NCBI GenBank assembly: GCA_039621445.1
Contig: CP154955.1
Location: forward strand, 27,776,032 to 27,840,031
Direction: 5' to 3'
Source of the DNA: Euglena gracilis
Lineage: Eukaryota > Euglenida > Euglenophyceae > Euglenales
DNA: 64,000 bases
Part shown: positions 10,613-21,028 of the stretch, piece after piece
How positions within the stretch are numbered: the first letter of the stretch is position 1
Layout of the letters: each line of letters opens with the position of its first letter
Translations under genes and position numbers: made by a program
The notes under the pieces: model-generated
Database searches by the model: none
Told to the model about the DNA's origin: nothing
The model's input: only the letters and a program-made list of their open reading frames with translations

Positions 10613-11740
10613 ACTGTTGCAAAGGGCGCCGGCCCGACAGGCGCAATTTTGCCGGCGGCAGGCGTGCGTAAAACGCAGCAGTTACCACCCGGGAGGCGCA
10701 AAATAGCACTTTAGCAACGGACGTCCCAAAAACGTCATTTTTCGTTCGTTTTCGGCCGAAGTCGGCCGCGCCAGCACTCCAAAAACGAGCGGTCTGCCCC
10801 GGGTAGAGGTGGGCGATCCTTCACCTGATTGTTGCGAAGGGCGGCGGCCCGACAGGCGCGGCGGGCGTGCGTAAAACGCAGCAGTTACCGCCCGGGAGGC
10901 GCAAAATAGCACTTTAGAAACGGACGCCCCCAAAAACGTCGTTTTTCGGTCGTTTTCGGCCGAAATCGGCCTCGCCCGCGCTCCAAAAACGAGCGGTCTG
11001 CCCCGGGTAGAGGTCGGCGATCCTTCACCTGACTGTTGCGAAGGGCGCCGGCCGGACAGGTGCAATTTTGCCCGCGGCTGGCGTGTGTAAAACGCAGCAG
11101 TTACCGCCCGGAAGGCGCAAAATAGCACCTTGGCAACGCACGCCCCAAAAAACGTCGTTTTCGGTCGTTTTCACCCTAAATCGGCCGTGCCGGCGCTCCA
11201 AAAACGAGCGCTCTGCCCCGGCTGGAGGTCGGCGATCCTTTACCTGACTATTGCAAAGGGCGCCGGCCCGACAGGCGCAATTTTGCCCGCGGCGGGCGTG
11301 CGTAAAAACGCAGCAGTTACTGCCCGGGAGGCGCAAAATAGCACTTTGGCAACGGAAGCCCCAAAGAACGTCGTTTTTCGGTCGTTTTCGACCAAAATCG
11401 GCCGCGCCGGCGCTCCAAAAACGAGCGCTCTGCCCCGGGTAGAGGTCAGCGATCCTTCACCCAGGCGCAATTTTGCCGCGGCGGGAGTGCGTAAAACGCA
11501 GCATTTACCGCCCGGGAGGCGCAAAATAGCACTTTGGCAACGGAGGCGCCAAAAAAAACGTCGTTTTTCGGTCGTTTTCGCCCGAAATCGGCCGCGCCGG
11601 CGCTCTAAAAAAGAGCGCTCTGCCCCGGGTAGAGGTCGGCGATCATTTACCTGACTGTTTCGAAGGGCGCATGCCCGACAGGCGCAATTTTGCCCGCGGC
11701 AGGCGTGCGTAAAACGCAGCAGTTACCGCCCGGAAGGCGC
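10613..11740 (+). repeat. 216-bp satellite array, forward block 2
   Basis: About five monomers in forward orientation, several shortened (for example a deletion near 11460). It ends at CGGAAGGCGC immediately before the LTR at 11741. Variant bases here (GCATGCCCGAC, GCGGCAGGCG, CCCGGAAGGCGC) are shared with the flank of the second family 2 copy at 49857-50075. Confidence 0.93.
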
Positions 11741-12251
11741 TGAAAACCCTTCCTTGGTTCGATTTTTTTGCGGATCCTTCGGCCTCGGCTTTTTGTTGAG
11801 GCGGCCGCCGGGCTTCGAAGCCAAACTTTTCAGTGTTTTCTTTTTTGTCCTTGGAAGTTTGCCTTTGCATCTTGAAATTCATTTTCTTCTTCAATTCTGG
11901 TTCTTGAATGCACAAACAATTGGTTTTTTTTGTAGTCTTGATCAGTGCATTGGTAGGAGCTAAGAACCGTGTGTGTGAGATTGATTTGAAATTGGTGGGT
12001 TCGAGTGGGGACTTTCTTAGGTTAATTAGGGAAAATTGGCAAATCCTACTGTGGAAAATTGGTCGGCCGGTCTTGAAAATTTCAAAGAATCGGCCCAGCA
12101 AGGTCAAAAATTGAGTTCAGGCTTTCAAGCCGAACCATAATAATCTTTTCCCTAGGATAAATTTGACTGAAAACCAAAAAGTGGTACTTCAGTTATTTTT
12201 GGCCCAACTTAGGCCAATTTTGGCCAATTTTTGGGTTAGGACCCCTTTAAA
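11741..12251 (-). repeat. 3' LTR of family 2 copy A
   Basis: 511 bp, near-identical to 17570-18081 (shared start TGAAAACCCTTCCTTGGTTC, shared end TTTTTGGGTT.GGACCCCTTT). The inner end is followed by the polypurine tract. Confidence 0.9.
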
Positions 12252-12262
12252 CTCCCCCACTT
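12252..12262 (-). promoter_or_regulatory. Polypurine tract of family 2 copy A
   Basis: On minus the sequence AAGTGGGGGAG directly precedes the LTR start TTTAAAGGGG. Its position and purine content fit the plus-strand primer of LTR retrotransposons and fix the element as minus-strand. Confidence 0.7.
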
Positions 12263-13270
12263 AGAAAAATCTCGGGGAGAGTTTAAAAACAAAAGTAAAA
12301 AAGAAGGGGTCCGAACGAAAGAATCAATTTGGTTTGCGAAAAAAAGAAGTCGTATGTGTGCGGTTGGTAAGAGCAATGAGAGGGGGGGGGCAGCCCAAAA
12401 GGCCACCCCGCGAAAGTAACGGTGGGGGGGGGAACAGCCCAACGGGCCACACCGCACCCCGGGGGGAGATGGTGCAACACAAAAGTGGCGCAACGGATCA
12501 CGTTGCGTTGCAACGGTGCGGTGCCGCCGCCGCCCGCCGCTTCACGCCGCGCTCCTTCACCGCCACGGCCCACGGCGCGTGTCGGTCGTTGTCGTGTATT
12601 CACAATCACAATATGGTATGCGGTTTTTTATCCCCAAACACCACACGACATTCATGCTTAGTGTGACACTTTGCGGGCACCCAAGGCGGGTCGGGTTGCA
12701 AGTTCGAAAGTTGCACGCCCAGCCACAACGGGGCCTAGGCATGGTTTCGCGTTTCCAACACTTGCGAACCGTTTTTTTTTCTTGACCAACCGTCATTCAA
12801 GAAATCTTGGGGTTTGATAAGCTAGCTTTCCATCAGGGATTCTTTCTCTTAAGGAGCAAATTCCCTCTTTTTTTGTTGGTTGGGCCCTTTTTTGTTGGGG
12901 TTTTTGCTTAATCCCTCTTTGAGGAGCAAATTACCCTCTTTTTTTCAAGCGTTGCAACTTTTTTTTGTTGGGGGGATTGTTGAATTTTGTGATCTGTTGC
13001 TTGTCGCGACCAAACACCAAAAATAAGAATCAACGAAAACAACCACACAAACAGCGGGATTGGTTCCCCGCAATGACAATTCATCACTTTTCCCACAACC
13101 GTAACGGGAATGTGACTTACGGCCGTTTTGTGGGGGGGGTCACATCAACCCGTGCCCTCCCGGGCCATCTCTCACACCTTGGCCCAAAATTTCCACCTCT
13201 TAGAGAAAAAATGCGCTTGGAAAATCTGTCCACCTTTTGCTTTTCAAAAAGCAAATCCAAATCTGTAAAA
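12263..13270. other. Non-coding 3' internal region of family 2 copy A
   Basis: No supported gene. It holds a G-rich stretch (12380-12470), a GC-rich block (12500-12600) and T-rich runs (12770-12980). The segment 12456-12855 is the one found displaced into the LTR in copy B, and 12252-12424 lies on the other side of it there. Where pol would be expected in a full element there is nothing recognisable. Confidence 0.7.
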
Positions 13271-13273
13271 TTC

Positions 13274-13953
13274 TCATCTCCTTGCTATTCCAAAAATTGT
13301 CCCTCCGAACCCAAACTTCCTTGGGGGGTACCTACGGGAGCCTGATTGACAAAATCGTCGGCCATGTCCCATGCCTGGGCAAGTTTCTTTCCCAAAATTC
13401 TCTGAAAATTGTGCACACCGTCCTTTACAGTGGGGTTGGGTTCCACCTCCTCTCCTGTAAATAACACCTTTAAATTCCCTGAAATTATGTCGGTACAACA
13501 CATCGACTTTTCGTTGGAACGCCACCCACTCACTCGCCTCCGAATGAGTGGGGCTCATCCCCATTTTGTTCATTCCAACGTTATTCCTTTCCTCCACACA
13601 ATACAACCCGTATGAATGAATAAATTCAACCTCCCACACTTGCCCAATGAAAACGTCAGATTTTGTGCCTTTGATAAATTCGGCAGACTCAAAGTTTTCA
13701 TTGGTCGACCGTTCAACCCATTTTTTCTTCTCTTTCCCCAAACGGGCGGAATAAAATTGAAATAATTCAATTTTTTCCACTTGGGAAAATTGGGGGGGTC
13801 AAAATGCGTTTCAACCCTCCCCTCTTCCTTTTCCACCTGAAAATTTTCCACTTCCACCACCGTTCCCCAAAATCTGGGGTTCATCCAAATCCAAAATTCC
13901 CTTTCATCATGGGTCATTCGGGGGGGGTACCTTGGGGGACCAACACCAAACAC
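13274..13953 (-). pseudogene. Decayed NPPW (Dam-like) domain, family 2 copy A
   Basis: Two overlapping minus frames (13570-13953 and 13274-13780) carry EREFWIWMNPRFWGTVVEV and KGTKSDVFIGQVWEVEF...GLYCVEE. These align in order with the chromovirus stretch ETLWMNPPWTLWPEVAEKL and KGTKLFEADGRIL...GVWALLID at 36,7-37,0 kb, directly downstream of the methyltransferase frame in both elements. In the first frame the second Pro of NPPW is Arg. A frame change near 13780 breaks it. Function, if any, is lost. Confidence 0.55.
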
Positions 13954-14717
13954 TCCCCCTTTGGAATATGACTTTCCTCCTTCCCTTCAACCTTAAAAAC
14001 GACCAAATCTGGGACTCGGTATTTTTTATGTGACGTCCCACCAAAAATGTTTCCACCAAAACGGTGAAAATGTCCTTTGGACCCGGGGATGGTGAACTTG
14101 CACCAAAAACCCGGCCACAAACGATTTGGCAAACACTCCACCATTTCCCGTATACGAGTGGGCTTTTTGTAGTCAAAGCGACTACATTGACAAAAATCAA
14201 CGTCCAAAAAAATCAGCCCTTTCAAAATTTCACGGTCCTTCATGAGGCTGTTTCGGGGAATTTTTATAAAATTTCTGGGGAGTTGTAAAAGTTGGGTGTA
14301 GGAAAGTGTCATTTTTGTGGGAGAATCGGCACACTCCAAATTTCGTTCACACGTGGTGGGGTCTTGACCATATTTCGTATGAGGCACGGATGCAAAAGTC
14401 AAGTCCACCCCCCCTCCAAAATTTGTTCCCGTAAAAAGCTTCAAAACCTTTGGTACTTTCGACCCAAAAAATCGCTGGACTTTTTCCACAAAAGCGTTTG
14501 ACTGTGGCGCAAAAATTTTCTGAAACAAATTTTGCACCGGGGGCACTTGAACAAAAGTGCTGCCCCTGAACCGTTGGCCACCACTTTTTCCTTGGGCAGT
14601 TTCCCAACCTTTGTCTTTAGAATTGGTCGTCCCGCCCCCATGCCTCGTCCTCCCCCCCCATGGGCATGGGGCCCAAAACTTGGTGCTTGTTTTGCATCCA
14701 GAATTTTGGTCCAACAT
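13914..14717 (-). pseudogene. Degenerate cytosine-5 methyltransferase-like frame, family 2 copy A
   Basis: A 267-codon frame lines up with residues 80-260 of the chromovirus methyltransferase: SVPHTKYG against GVPCTEYS, NFIKIPRNSLM against LWWIENPRHGLL, LIFLDVDFCQC..DYKKPTRI against LTFVDVDYCQF..YQKPTRIW. The catalytic Cys of the PC motif is His, the ENP motif is KIP, and the glycine-rich motif I is not recognisable, so no catalysis is expected. It follows the gag knuckle, as in the chromovirus the methyltransferase follows gag. Copy B has the same replacements. Confidence 0.7.
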
Positions 14718-15502
14718 TTAGAGGCATTATTCCCCACCTTACCACAACACTTACACGGTGCTCTGATTACACAGGTTGTGTGGTTGGGGTTTGGAAGCGG
14801 TGCTTCTTTCACCTCTGAAGAATTTTTTGACAACGCCCCCCTTCTTGATGATTTCTGTAAAAATTCTGAGAAAAGTTCTCGTTTCGCGTTTTCTGAATGC
14901 ATTTGGTCCCCCCCAACCAAACGGGGGGTTGACTCATTTCAGGCGGGGGGCACCTGGCCCTTTAAATTCCATCCCCTCACCGTTTGTTCAAGACATCCAT
15001 GTGTCATTCGCATGATTTGAGTGGGGGGGAAATGAAAATTGCTGGGGGGAAAAAGCAATTTTTGTCCAATTGACCACCCATTGAGTGAAAGAAGCAAATT
15101 TTTGTCCCTTGCCAACGCCTTTCTTATTTTTTCTTCGCTCTGGTTTTCATTCCTCCTTTCTTTGTGAAAAATATGGGGAAATTCCCGTCTTAGCACATGA
15201 CAGGTGTCCGCATGAGATTTGAAAAAATTCTGAATCGTCAAAAATTCTGTCTCAAAATGTTTCCAAACTTCCGCAAAATACGTTGTTGAGAACCTGGACA
15301 GTTTCGTTGTAAAAATCTGCCAACGAAAAGAAAATTCAGGCCCGTGACCTGAAAATCTGTTAATTTTTGCCTCATTTTCCACCATGCCCCAAAACGGGGT
15401 ACCAACAAAAATTGAAGCCTGGCAATCAAAAACGGTGCCTTCCCCCATTATCCCTACCCCTGCCCCCATCCCTGCGCGCAAATTTTGCACCAGGGCCATC
15501 AC
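14441..15502 (-). pseudogene. gag: gag core and zinc-knuckle region, family 2 copy A
   Basis: Two minus frames: 14939-15502 (187 codons) with FSGHGPEFSFRWQIFTTKLS, gag-core-like by position and composition, and 14441-14920 with the knuckle CKCCGKVGNNASKC at 14714-14755. The knuckle fits C-x2-C-x4-H-x4-C except that His is Asn. Stops and frame changes separate the two pieces. Confidence 0.65.
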
Positions 15503-17346
15503 AGATGGAATTTTTCGTGTGTTTCAACAGGAAATTCCAACACGCTCAGCTGGGGGGCATTCAAAAGGGGTTTTTTTTGTGAGGATGTTACTCCCAAACT
15601 TACGGAAGGAAAATCCACCATTCTGGGGAAACAAAAAACTGAGTAAGGGGGGTAAAAACTGCGGTGGGTTGGGTAACGGGAACGTGCAAACTGTGGCTTT
15701 GCCAACAGGGGGTAGAGACCACCTTATGGTGCTCCTCCCCTTTGGGCAAGACCGCCACTTCAGCACCGTTGCCCAAAAAAGCCGCTCCCCCTACCTCTGT
15801 GCCTAGGTTGCCCGAGTAGGGAGCGACGGGGGGGATGTTTTAAAAATTTTCGAAAACCAACCCACTCACCTCTCGAGAGGGGATCGATACGGTATCGGTC
15901 TCCGCCTGCTTGGTGGGTGGTCGAAGCTCCCTCCTACCCAAAAACCCAATACCCTAACCCAGAGCTGGTGTTTGGGGTTGCCGTCATTGTGCTGGGTGCT
16001 CCTGGGCCCCCCTGCACCGCCACCACAGCGGTGCGGGGGAGTGGGCCCCCGGATGCCGCCACCACAGCGACGCCGGGGTTGGGGGTCTCCCTTCCCAGGG
16101 TGAGAAAACAAAATTTGCAGCCAGTGTTCTGGGCAGGGGGAAAAAACTGTCCACGTTGACCCCCTTCCGCAATAAACTGGGATTGTGTCCGTTTGAAAAT
16201 TCTGAGACCCTCCAATTGAGAAAAGCTTTGCTCAATCCCAATCACCAAAGTGCAAATTTCTACAAATCCTTGAATTTTCGGCAAAACTGCCTGAAACGGC
16301 GTTTGATTTGAGTCTTCCAAACCCAAAACTGGTAATTTCTCGTCAAAAAGTTCTTGCCTTTTGGCGCTGTTGTCCAAAGTTAAATAGGGCTGGAATCTCG
16401 CTGAATTTTGATCACTTTTGACCAAAGCGGTTTCAATTTTTGAATCTGGGGGACCTGCAGTTTATTTCAACTTTGCCCAGGGAAATTGAAAACATTCTTC
16501 GCCCAGCACCTCAAACTGAAATATTTTGTGCACTCTCCTCCTTGCACATTCCTCCCAAGGATCTTTGTTTCCACCCTCCATCTCCATTTCCATGGGGGGG
16601 GACTGAAATTTGTGTGAGGGGGACAATTCCCGTTTCTCCTCCACCAGCTAAAAAGTCTGATCCGTGCCCGCTCCCAGCCTGGGGGGGCAAAAGGGAAAAA
16701 TTTCCTGTACGGAGGATTGCACCCATCTCCGACAATGGCTGAAAAAATGTGAAAACCACAGCAAAAATCTGTTGCACAAGGGAAAGTTATCCCGTACGGA
16801 GGATATCACCAATATCCGACCGTTTTGGCTGAAAATCTGCCAAAGTCACAGGAAATTTCTGTGACGGGGAAAGGGAAAATTCACTTTTTTCACTTGAATA
16901 CTGAAAGATACTTGGGTGAGACAACGCCTGGGTTTTTTTGTGGGGGAAAAAATGTGCCACTTTGTAAATGGGACCCTGCCCCCCACAATAAATCTTGCTG
17001 AAAATGGATGCCGTTGGCAAAAACTGTTGGGAGACTTCAGAAAGTTCCAGAAGATTCTGGGTCCTCATCGTAATTCTTCCTGAAATTGGCCAAGTTGATT
17101 GTAAAAAATCTTCTCGGGTCTGAAAATTCAGTGAAACTCATGAAAATCTGCTGGGAATTCACTTTTCTGAAAAATCTGTGTTGACGCGACAAGTAAATTT
17201 GGCAACAATGATCTTTCTGAAAAATCTGCAGATGGAATGCGTTGTGGCACCCAAATTTTCCCACCTGAAAGTTCTGAATGCCTACCATTCTTCGGGCTCT
17301 TTAGAAGCCTTAGGGCTGTGGGTGGGGTTGTATGCTGGCACACCAC
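15503..17346 (-). pseudogene. gag: gag N-terminal region, fragmented, family 2 copy A
   Basis: Minus-strand frames at 15934-16425 (163 codons), 16511-16777, 16787-17068 and 17128-17346 correspond piece by piece to the longer frames of copy B (55001-56209 and 56261-56572). They contain repeated phrases such as ILRTG(N/Q)(F/L)SL and many isolated Phe-Ser pairs. Copy A is broken at more places and lacks the 0.9-kb segment present in copy B between 54398 and 55307. No catalytic motif is seen. Confidence 0.55.
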
Positions 17347-17555
17347 AGTCGTGTGTTGTATGTGTCCGCCTGCTGAGCTTCTCCAGATTCAATACTGCGC
17401 TCTGGGGGGCCATTGCAGGGCCCCCCTCCACCAGCTGCAGCTGTCAATTTGAACAATGTGCTTGGGGCTTCGGCTTCAATCTTTCTTCTTGTCTTTCTTC
17501 TTTGTCGTTCTTCTGCTTCAGCTGCCTGGCGGGCCCCGCTCTGGCCGGAGGATCC

Positions 17556-17569
17556 GGGTAAGACCTCCA
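17556..17569 (-). promoter_or_regulatory. Primer-binding-site candidate, family 2 copy A
   Basis: On minus TGGAGGTCTTACCC starts at the base after the LTR end TTTTCA. It has the TGG start and position of a tRNA primer site but differs from the initiator-Met type used by the other elements here. The matching tRNA cannot be named from this window. Confidence 0.5.
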
Positions 17570-18081
17570 TGAAAACCCTTCCTTGGTTCGATGTTTTTGC
17601 GGATCCTTCGGCCTCGGCTTTTTGTTGAGGCGGCCGCCGGTCTTCGAAGCCAAACTTTTCAGTGTTTTCTTTTTTATCCTTGGAAGTTTGCCTTTGCATC
17701 TTGAAATTCATTTTTTTTCTTCAATTCTGGTTCTTGAATGCACAAACAATTGGTTTTTTTTGTAGTCTTGATCAGTGCATTGGTAGGGGCTAAGAACCCT
17801 GTGTGTGAGATTGGTTTGAAATTGGTGGGTTCGAGTGGGGACTTTCTTAGGTTAATTAGGGAAAATTGGCAAATCCTACTGTGGCAAATTGGTCGGCCGG
17901 TCTTGAAAATTTGAAAGAATCGGCCCAGCAAGGTCAAAAATTGAGTTCAGGCTTTCAAGCAAAACCATAATAATCTTTTCCCTAGGTTAAATTTGACTGA
18001 AAACCAAAAAGTGGTACTTCAGTGATTTTCGGCCCCACTTAGGCCAATTTTGGCCAATTTTTGGGTTGGGACCCCTTTACA
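17570..18081 (-). repeat. 5' LTR of family 2 copy A
   Basis: 512 bp direct repeat of 11741-12251. It ends ACCCCTTTACA, next to satellite at 18082. Confidence 0.9.
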
Positions 18082-19608
18082 GCGAAAAATCGCACTTTGG
18101 CAATGGACACCCCCCAAAAACGTCGTTTTCGGTCGTTTTCGCCCGAAATTGGCCGCGCCAGCGCTCCAAAAACGAGCCCTCTGCCCCAGGTAGAGGTCGG
18201 CGATCCTTTAACTGACTGTTTCAAAGGGCGCCGGCCCGACAGGCGCGTTTTTTTTCCCGCGGCGGGCGTGCGTAAAACGCAGCAGTTACCACCCGGGAGG
18301 CACAAAGTAGCACTTTGGCAACGTACGCCCCCAAAAAACGTCACTTTTCGGTCGTCTTCGCCCGAAATTGGCCGCGCCGGGGCTCCAAAAACGAGCGCTC
18401 TGCCCCGGGTAGAGGTCGGCGATCCTTCACCTGACTGTTGCGAAGGGCGCCGGCCCGACAGGCGCAATTTTGCCCGCGGCGTGCGTAAAACGCAGTGGTT
18501 ACGGCCCGAGAGGCGCAAAATAGCACTTCGGCAACAGACGCCCAAAAATCGGCGTTTTTCGGTCCTTTTCACCCCAAATTGGCCGCGCCGGCGCTCCAAA
18601 AACGAGCGCTCTGCCCCGGGTAGAGGTCGGCGATCCTTTAGGTGACTGTTGCGAACGGCGGCGGCCGACAGGCGCAATTTTGCCCGCGGCGGGCGTGCGT
18701 AAAACGCAGCAGTTACCGCCCGGGAGGCGCAAAATAAAACTTTGGCAACGGACGCCCCCAAAAACGTCGTTTTTAGGTTGATTTCGGCCGAAATCGGCCG
18801 CGCCGGTGCTTCAAAAACGAATGCTCTGCCCCGGGTAGAGGTCGGCGATCCCTCACCTGACTGTTGCGAAGAGCGTCGGCCCGACAGGCGCAATTTTTCC
18901 CGCGGCGGGCGTGCGTAAAACGCAGAAGTACACCGCCCGGGAGGCGCAAAAATAGCACTTTGGCATCGGCGGCCCCCAAAAACGTCGTTTTTCGGTCGTT
19001 TTCACCCGAAATTTGCAGCGCCAGCGCTCCAAAAACGAGCGCTCTGCCCCGGGTAGGTGTCGGCGATCCTTTACCTGATTGTTGCAAAGGGCGCCGGCCC
19101 GACAGGCGCAATTTTGCCCGCGGCGGGCATGCGTAAAACGCAGCAGTTACCGCCCGGGAGCACTTTGGCAACGGACGCCCAAAAAAAACGTCGTTTTTCG
19201 GTCGTTTTCGGCCAAAATCGGCCGCGCCCGCGCTCCAAAAACGAGCGCTCTGCCCCGGGTAGAGGTCGGCGGTCATTTACCTGACAGTTTTGAAGGGCGC
19301 CGGCCCGACAGGCGCACTTTTGCCCGCGGCGGGCGTGCGTAAAACGCAGCAGTTACCGCCCGGGAGGCGCAAAATAACACTTCGGTAACGGACGCCCCAA
19401 AAAGCGTCTTTTTTCGGTCGTTTTCGGCCGAAATCGGCCGCGCCGGCGCTATAAAAACGAGCGCTCTGCCCCGAGTAGAGGTCGGCGATCCTTTACCTGA
19501 CTGTTGCGAAGGGTGCTGGCCCGACAGGCGCAATTTTGCCCGCGGCGGGCGTGCGTAAAACGCAGCAGTTACCGCCCGGGAGGCTCAAAATAGCAATTTG
19601 GCAACGGA
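18082..19608 (+). repeat. 216-bp satellite array, forward block 3
   Basis: About seven monomers, several with 1-10 bp deletions. The first monomers share rare variants (AATGGACACC, CCACCCGGGAGGCACAAAGTAGC) with 57307-57760, showing that the flank was duplicated together with the family 2 element. It ends at GCAACGGA before the mini-LTR element. Confidence 0.93.
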
Positions 19609-19838
19609 TGTATCTGAGTGTCCTTGCTTTTCAAACTTCATTTTTAAAAATTCTTCTGCCATCGCCTCCAATGGCAGATTTGGATATCCAATACAAGTCT
19701 TGACACCACAGCGCACAGGAAAGACGTCAAACAATGGTCTCAACGTGTTCAGGTTGAAATCTCTCTGGACAGGGGAAATTAGGATTCTGTCTTCCTAATT
19801 GCTGAACTGGAGGCCTGAAAGATACTTGCCCGCTAACA
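19609..19838 (-). repeat. 3' LTR of miniature element
   Basis: 230 bp, nearly identical to 20795-20995 over its first 195 bases; the last part differs by a small indel (GCTGAACTGGAGG against GCTGAACTAACTACTAAACTGG). It ends GCTAACA. Confidence 0.87.
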
Positions 19839-20371
19839 CTCCCCTTCCTGACTGGCACTTGTGCCATTTTTGCCTTTGGCAATTTTTTTTACGGCGCATT
19901 GTTGAAATTTTTGGCCATGGAATCATTTTTTGGGTCATTTTGCGAATTTCGAAGAAACAACCCTGTTGTGCAGGGCTGCTGCTCCTACAGAAGGTCAGTG
20001 TAATGCAAAACAGAGATGGGCACTGCACCCCATTAGGCTGCCGTCCCAGGGGTTTCCCGGGAAGGCAGTCTGATGAAGCCCCATTGGCTCACAATGTCTT
20101 GGGTAACCTACCCCCCCTTGACATTATGTGCCTGGGGTGGGTGCAGTCCCACAAAAGGAAACGGCAGAGGAGAATAACACAGAGGAATTACGATGGCAGC
20201 CTCAACTGATGGGCTGCCTCTCCCAGCAGGGCTGCCCAATAACAGATAATGTCTGCCACATGGTACAGGGCTGCCCTGTGCAGGGGCTGCCACTGGCACC
20301 TGGGCTGCCAAAACCCGAAATGTGCTGCCACTAGATGGAGGGCTGCCCAACCAAATTTGGCAGGCACAAGT
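19839..20371. other. Internal non-coding part of miniature element
   Basis: It begins with the purine tract (minus, complement of CTCCCCTTCC at 19839-19848). The rest has no supported ORF. 20210-20360 is marked by repeated GGGCTGCC words (about every 20-50 bp) of unknown meaning. Confidence 0.6.
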
Positions 20372-20848
20372 CTAAACCCGCTGGACACCTCCTTCTGCCA
20401 GTTTCTTTTGCCTTCTTAATCTCCTCTTCATACTCTCACTTGGTTTTTTCAAATTGGCCTCTTCCAGAACAGATTCCACACCAGAATGGGCATCAGATTT
20501 GGCAGCAATTGCAGCAATCTTTAAATCTGCATACTCCTCCATGTACAGGTACATGACTCTCATTTCTTCCTTGAGATACCAACAAAAGTTGCAATTGCAG
20601 TTGACTCCAAATTGCAAATATGACCTTCCAGGCACAGTTGAGCACCTCAAATCTTCAATGTCAGATCTTGGGCATACAAGCTGGCACTTGCAACCTGGAC
20701 ATCTTTCGTGGTAATCGAGGAGATTCACACCCCTGACAGTTGTGACCGACGTCGTCCCTGAACGCTCTTCACTGGAATCGCTCTGAACACGTTGTGTATC
20801 TGAGTGTCCTTGCTTTTCAAACTTCATTTTTAAAAATTCTTCTGCCAT
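20372..20848 (-). CDS. Cys-rich protein of the miniature LTR element, unknown function
   Basis: The first ATG is at 20846-20848, inside the 5' LTR, giving 158 codons to the stop at 20372; the frame is open upstream to 20929. The protein has a hydrophilic N-terminus, then Cys at residues 50, 53, 55, 59, 69, 84, 86 and 89 (CPGCKCQLVC and CNCNFC), a YLKEEMRVMYLYMEEY helix-like stretch, and a basic end (KRRLRRQKK). The Cys pattern suggests metal binding. I do not recognise the family; it resembles neither gag nor pol. A host gene fragment picked up by the element is possible. Translation from an LTR-borne ATG would make expression depend on the LTR promoter. Confidence 0.55.
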   Translation of the reverse strand: MAEEFLKMKFEKQGHSDTQRVQSDSSEERSGTTSVTTVRGVNLLDYHERCPGCKCQLVCPRSDIEDLRCSTVPGRSYLQFGVNCNCNFCWYLKEEMRVMYLYMEEYADLKIAAIAAKSDAHSGVESVLEEANLKKPSESMKRRLRRQKKLAEGGVQRV

Positions 20849-21028
20849 CGCCTCCAATTGCAGATTTGGATATCCAATACAAGTCTTGACACCACAGCGC
20901 ACAGGGAGGACGTCAAACAATTGTCTCAACGTGTTCAGGTTGAAATCTCTCTGGACAGGGGAAATTAGGATTCTGTCTTCCTAATTGCTGAACTAACTAC
21001 TAAACTGGAGGATACTGCGCCGCTCACA
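20795..21028 (-). repeat. 5' LTR of miniature element
   Basis: 234 bp, direct repeat of 19609-19838. It carries the ATG and first 18 codons of the internal ORF on minus and ends CGCTCACA before the target duplication CGGA. Confidence 0.87.

Larger units (their letters stand above)
11741..18081 (-). mobile_element. Family 2 LTR retrotransposon, copy A (non-autonomous)
   Basis: Two direct repeats of about 0.51 kb (11741-12251, 17570-18081) bound 5.3 kb of internal DNA. Ends are TG...CA on plus, with flanking GCGC (11737-11740) and GCGA (18082-18085) as a likely 4-bp target duplication inside a satellite monomer. On minus, a primer-site candidate adjoins the 5' LTR and a purine tract adjoins the 3' LTR. 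Internal minus-strand frames give gag N-terminus, gag core, a CCHC-like knuckle, a degenerate cytosine-methyltransferase-like domain and a domain with WMNPRFW. No reverse transcriptase, RNase H or integrase is visible, so mobility would need help from another element. Confidence 0.85.
19609..21028 (-). mobile_element. Miniature LTR element (1.42 kb)
   Basis: Direct repeats 19609-19838 and 20795-21028 start TGTATCTGAGTG and end in CA; the target duplication CGGA flanks both sides (19605-19608 and 21029-21032) within a satellite monomer. On minus the left repeat is preceded by the purine tract GGAAGGGGAG, so the right repeat is the 5' LTR. The internal region is under 1 kb, with no gag or pol motif but one Cys-rich ORF starting in the LTR. 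Size and structure resemble TRIM-type elements or an element that captured a gene. Confidence 0.85.

Noticed and set aside
4128-11740. CRISPR array
   Set aside because: Units are contiguous 216-bp monomers without unique spacers, in a eukaryotic retrotransposon context.
12456-12855. Displaced 400-bp block as a DNA transposon or tRNA-derived SINE
   Set aside because: No terminal inverted repeats, no A/B boxes or poly-A end could be recognised; only its changed position is supported.
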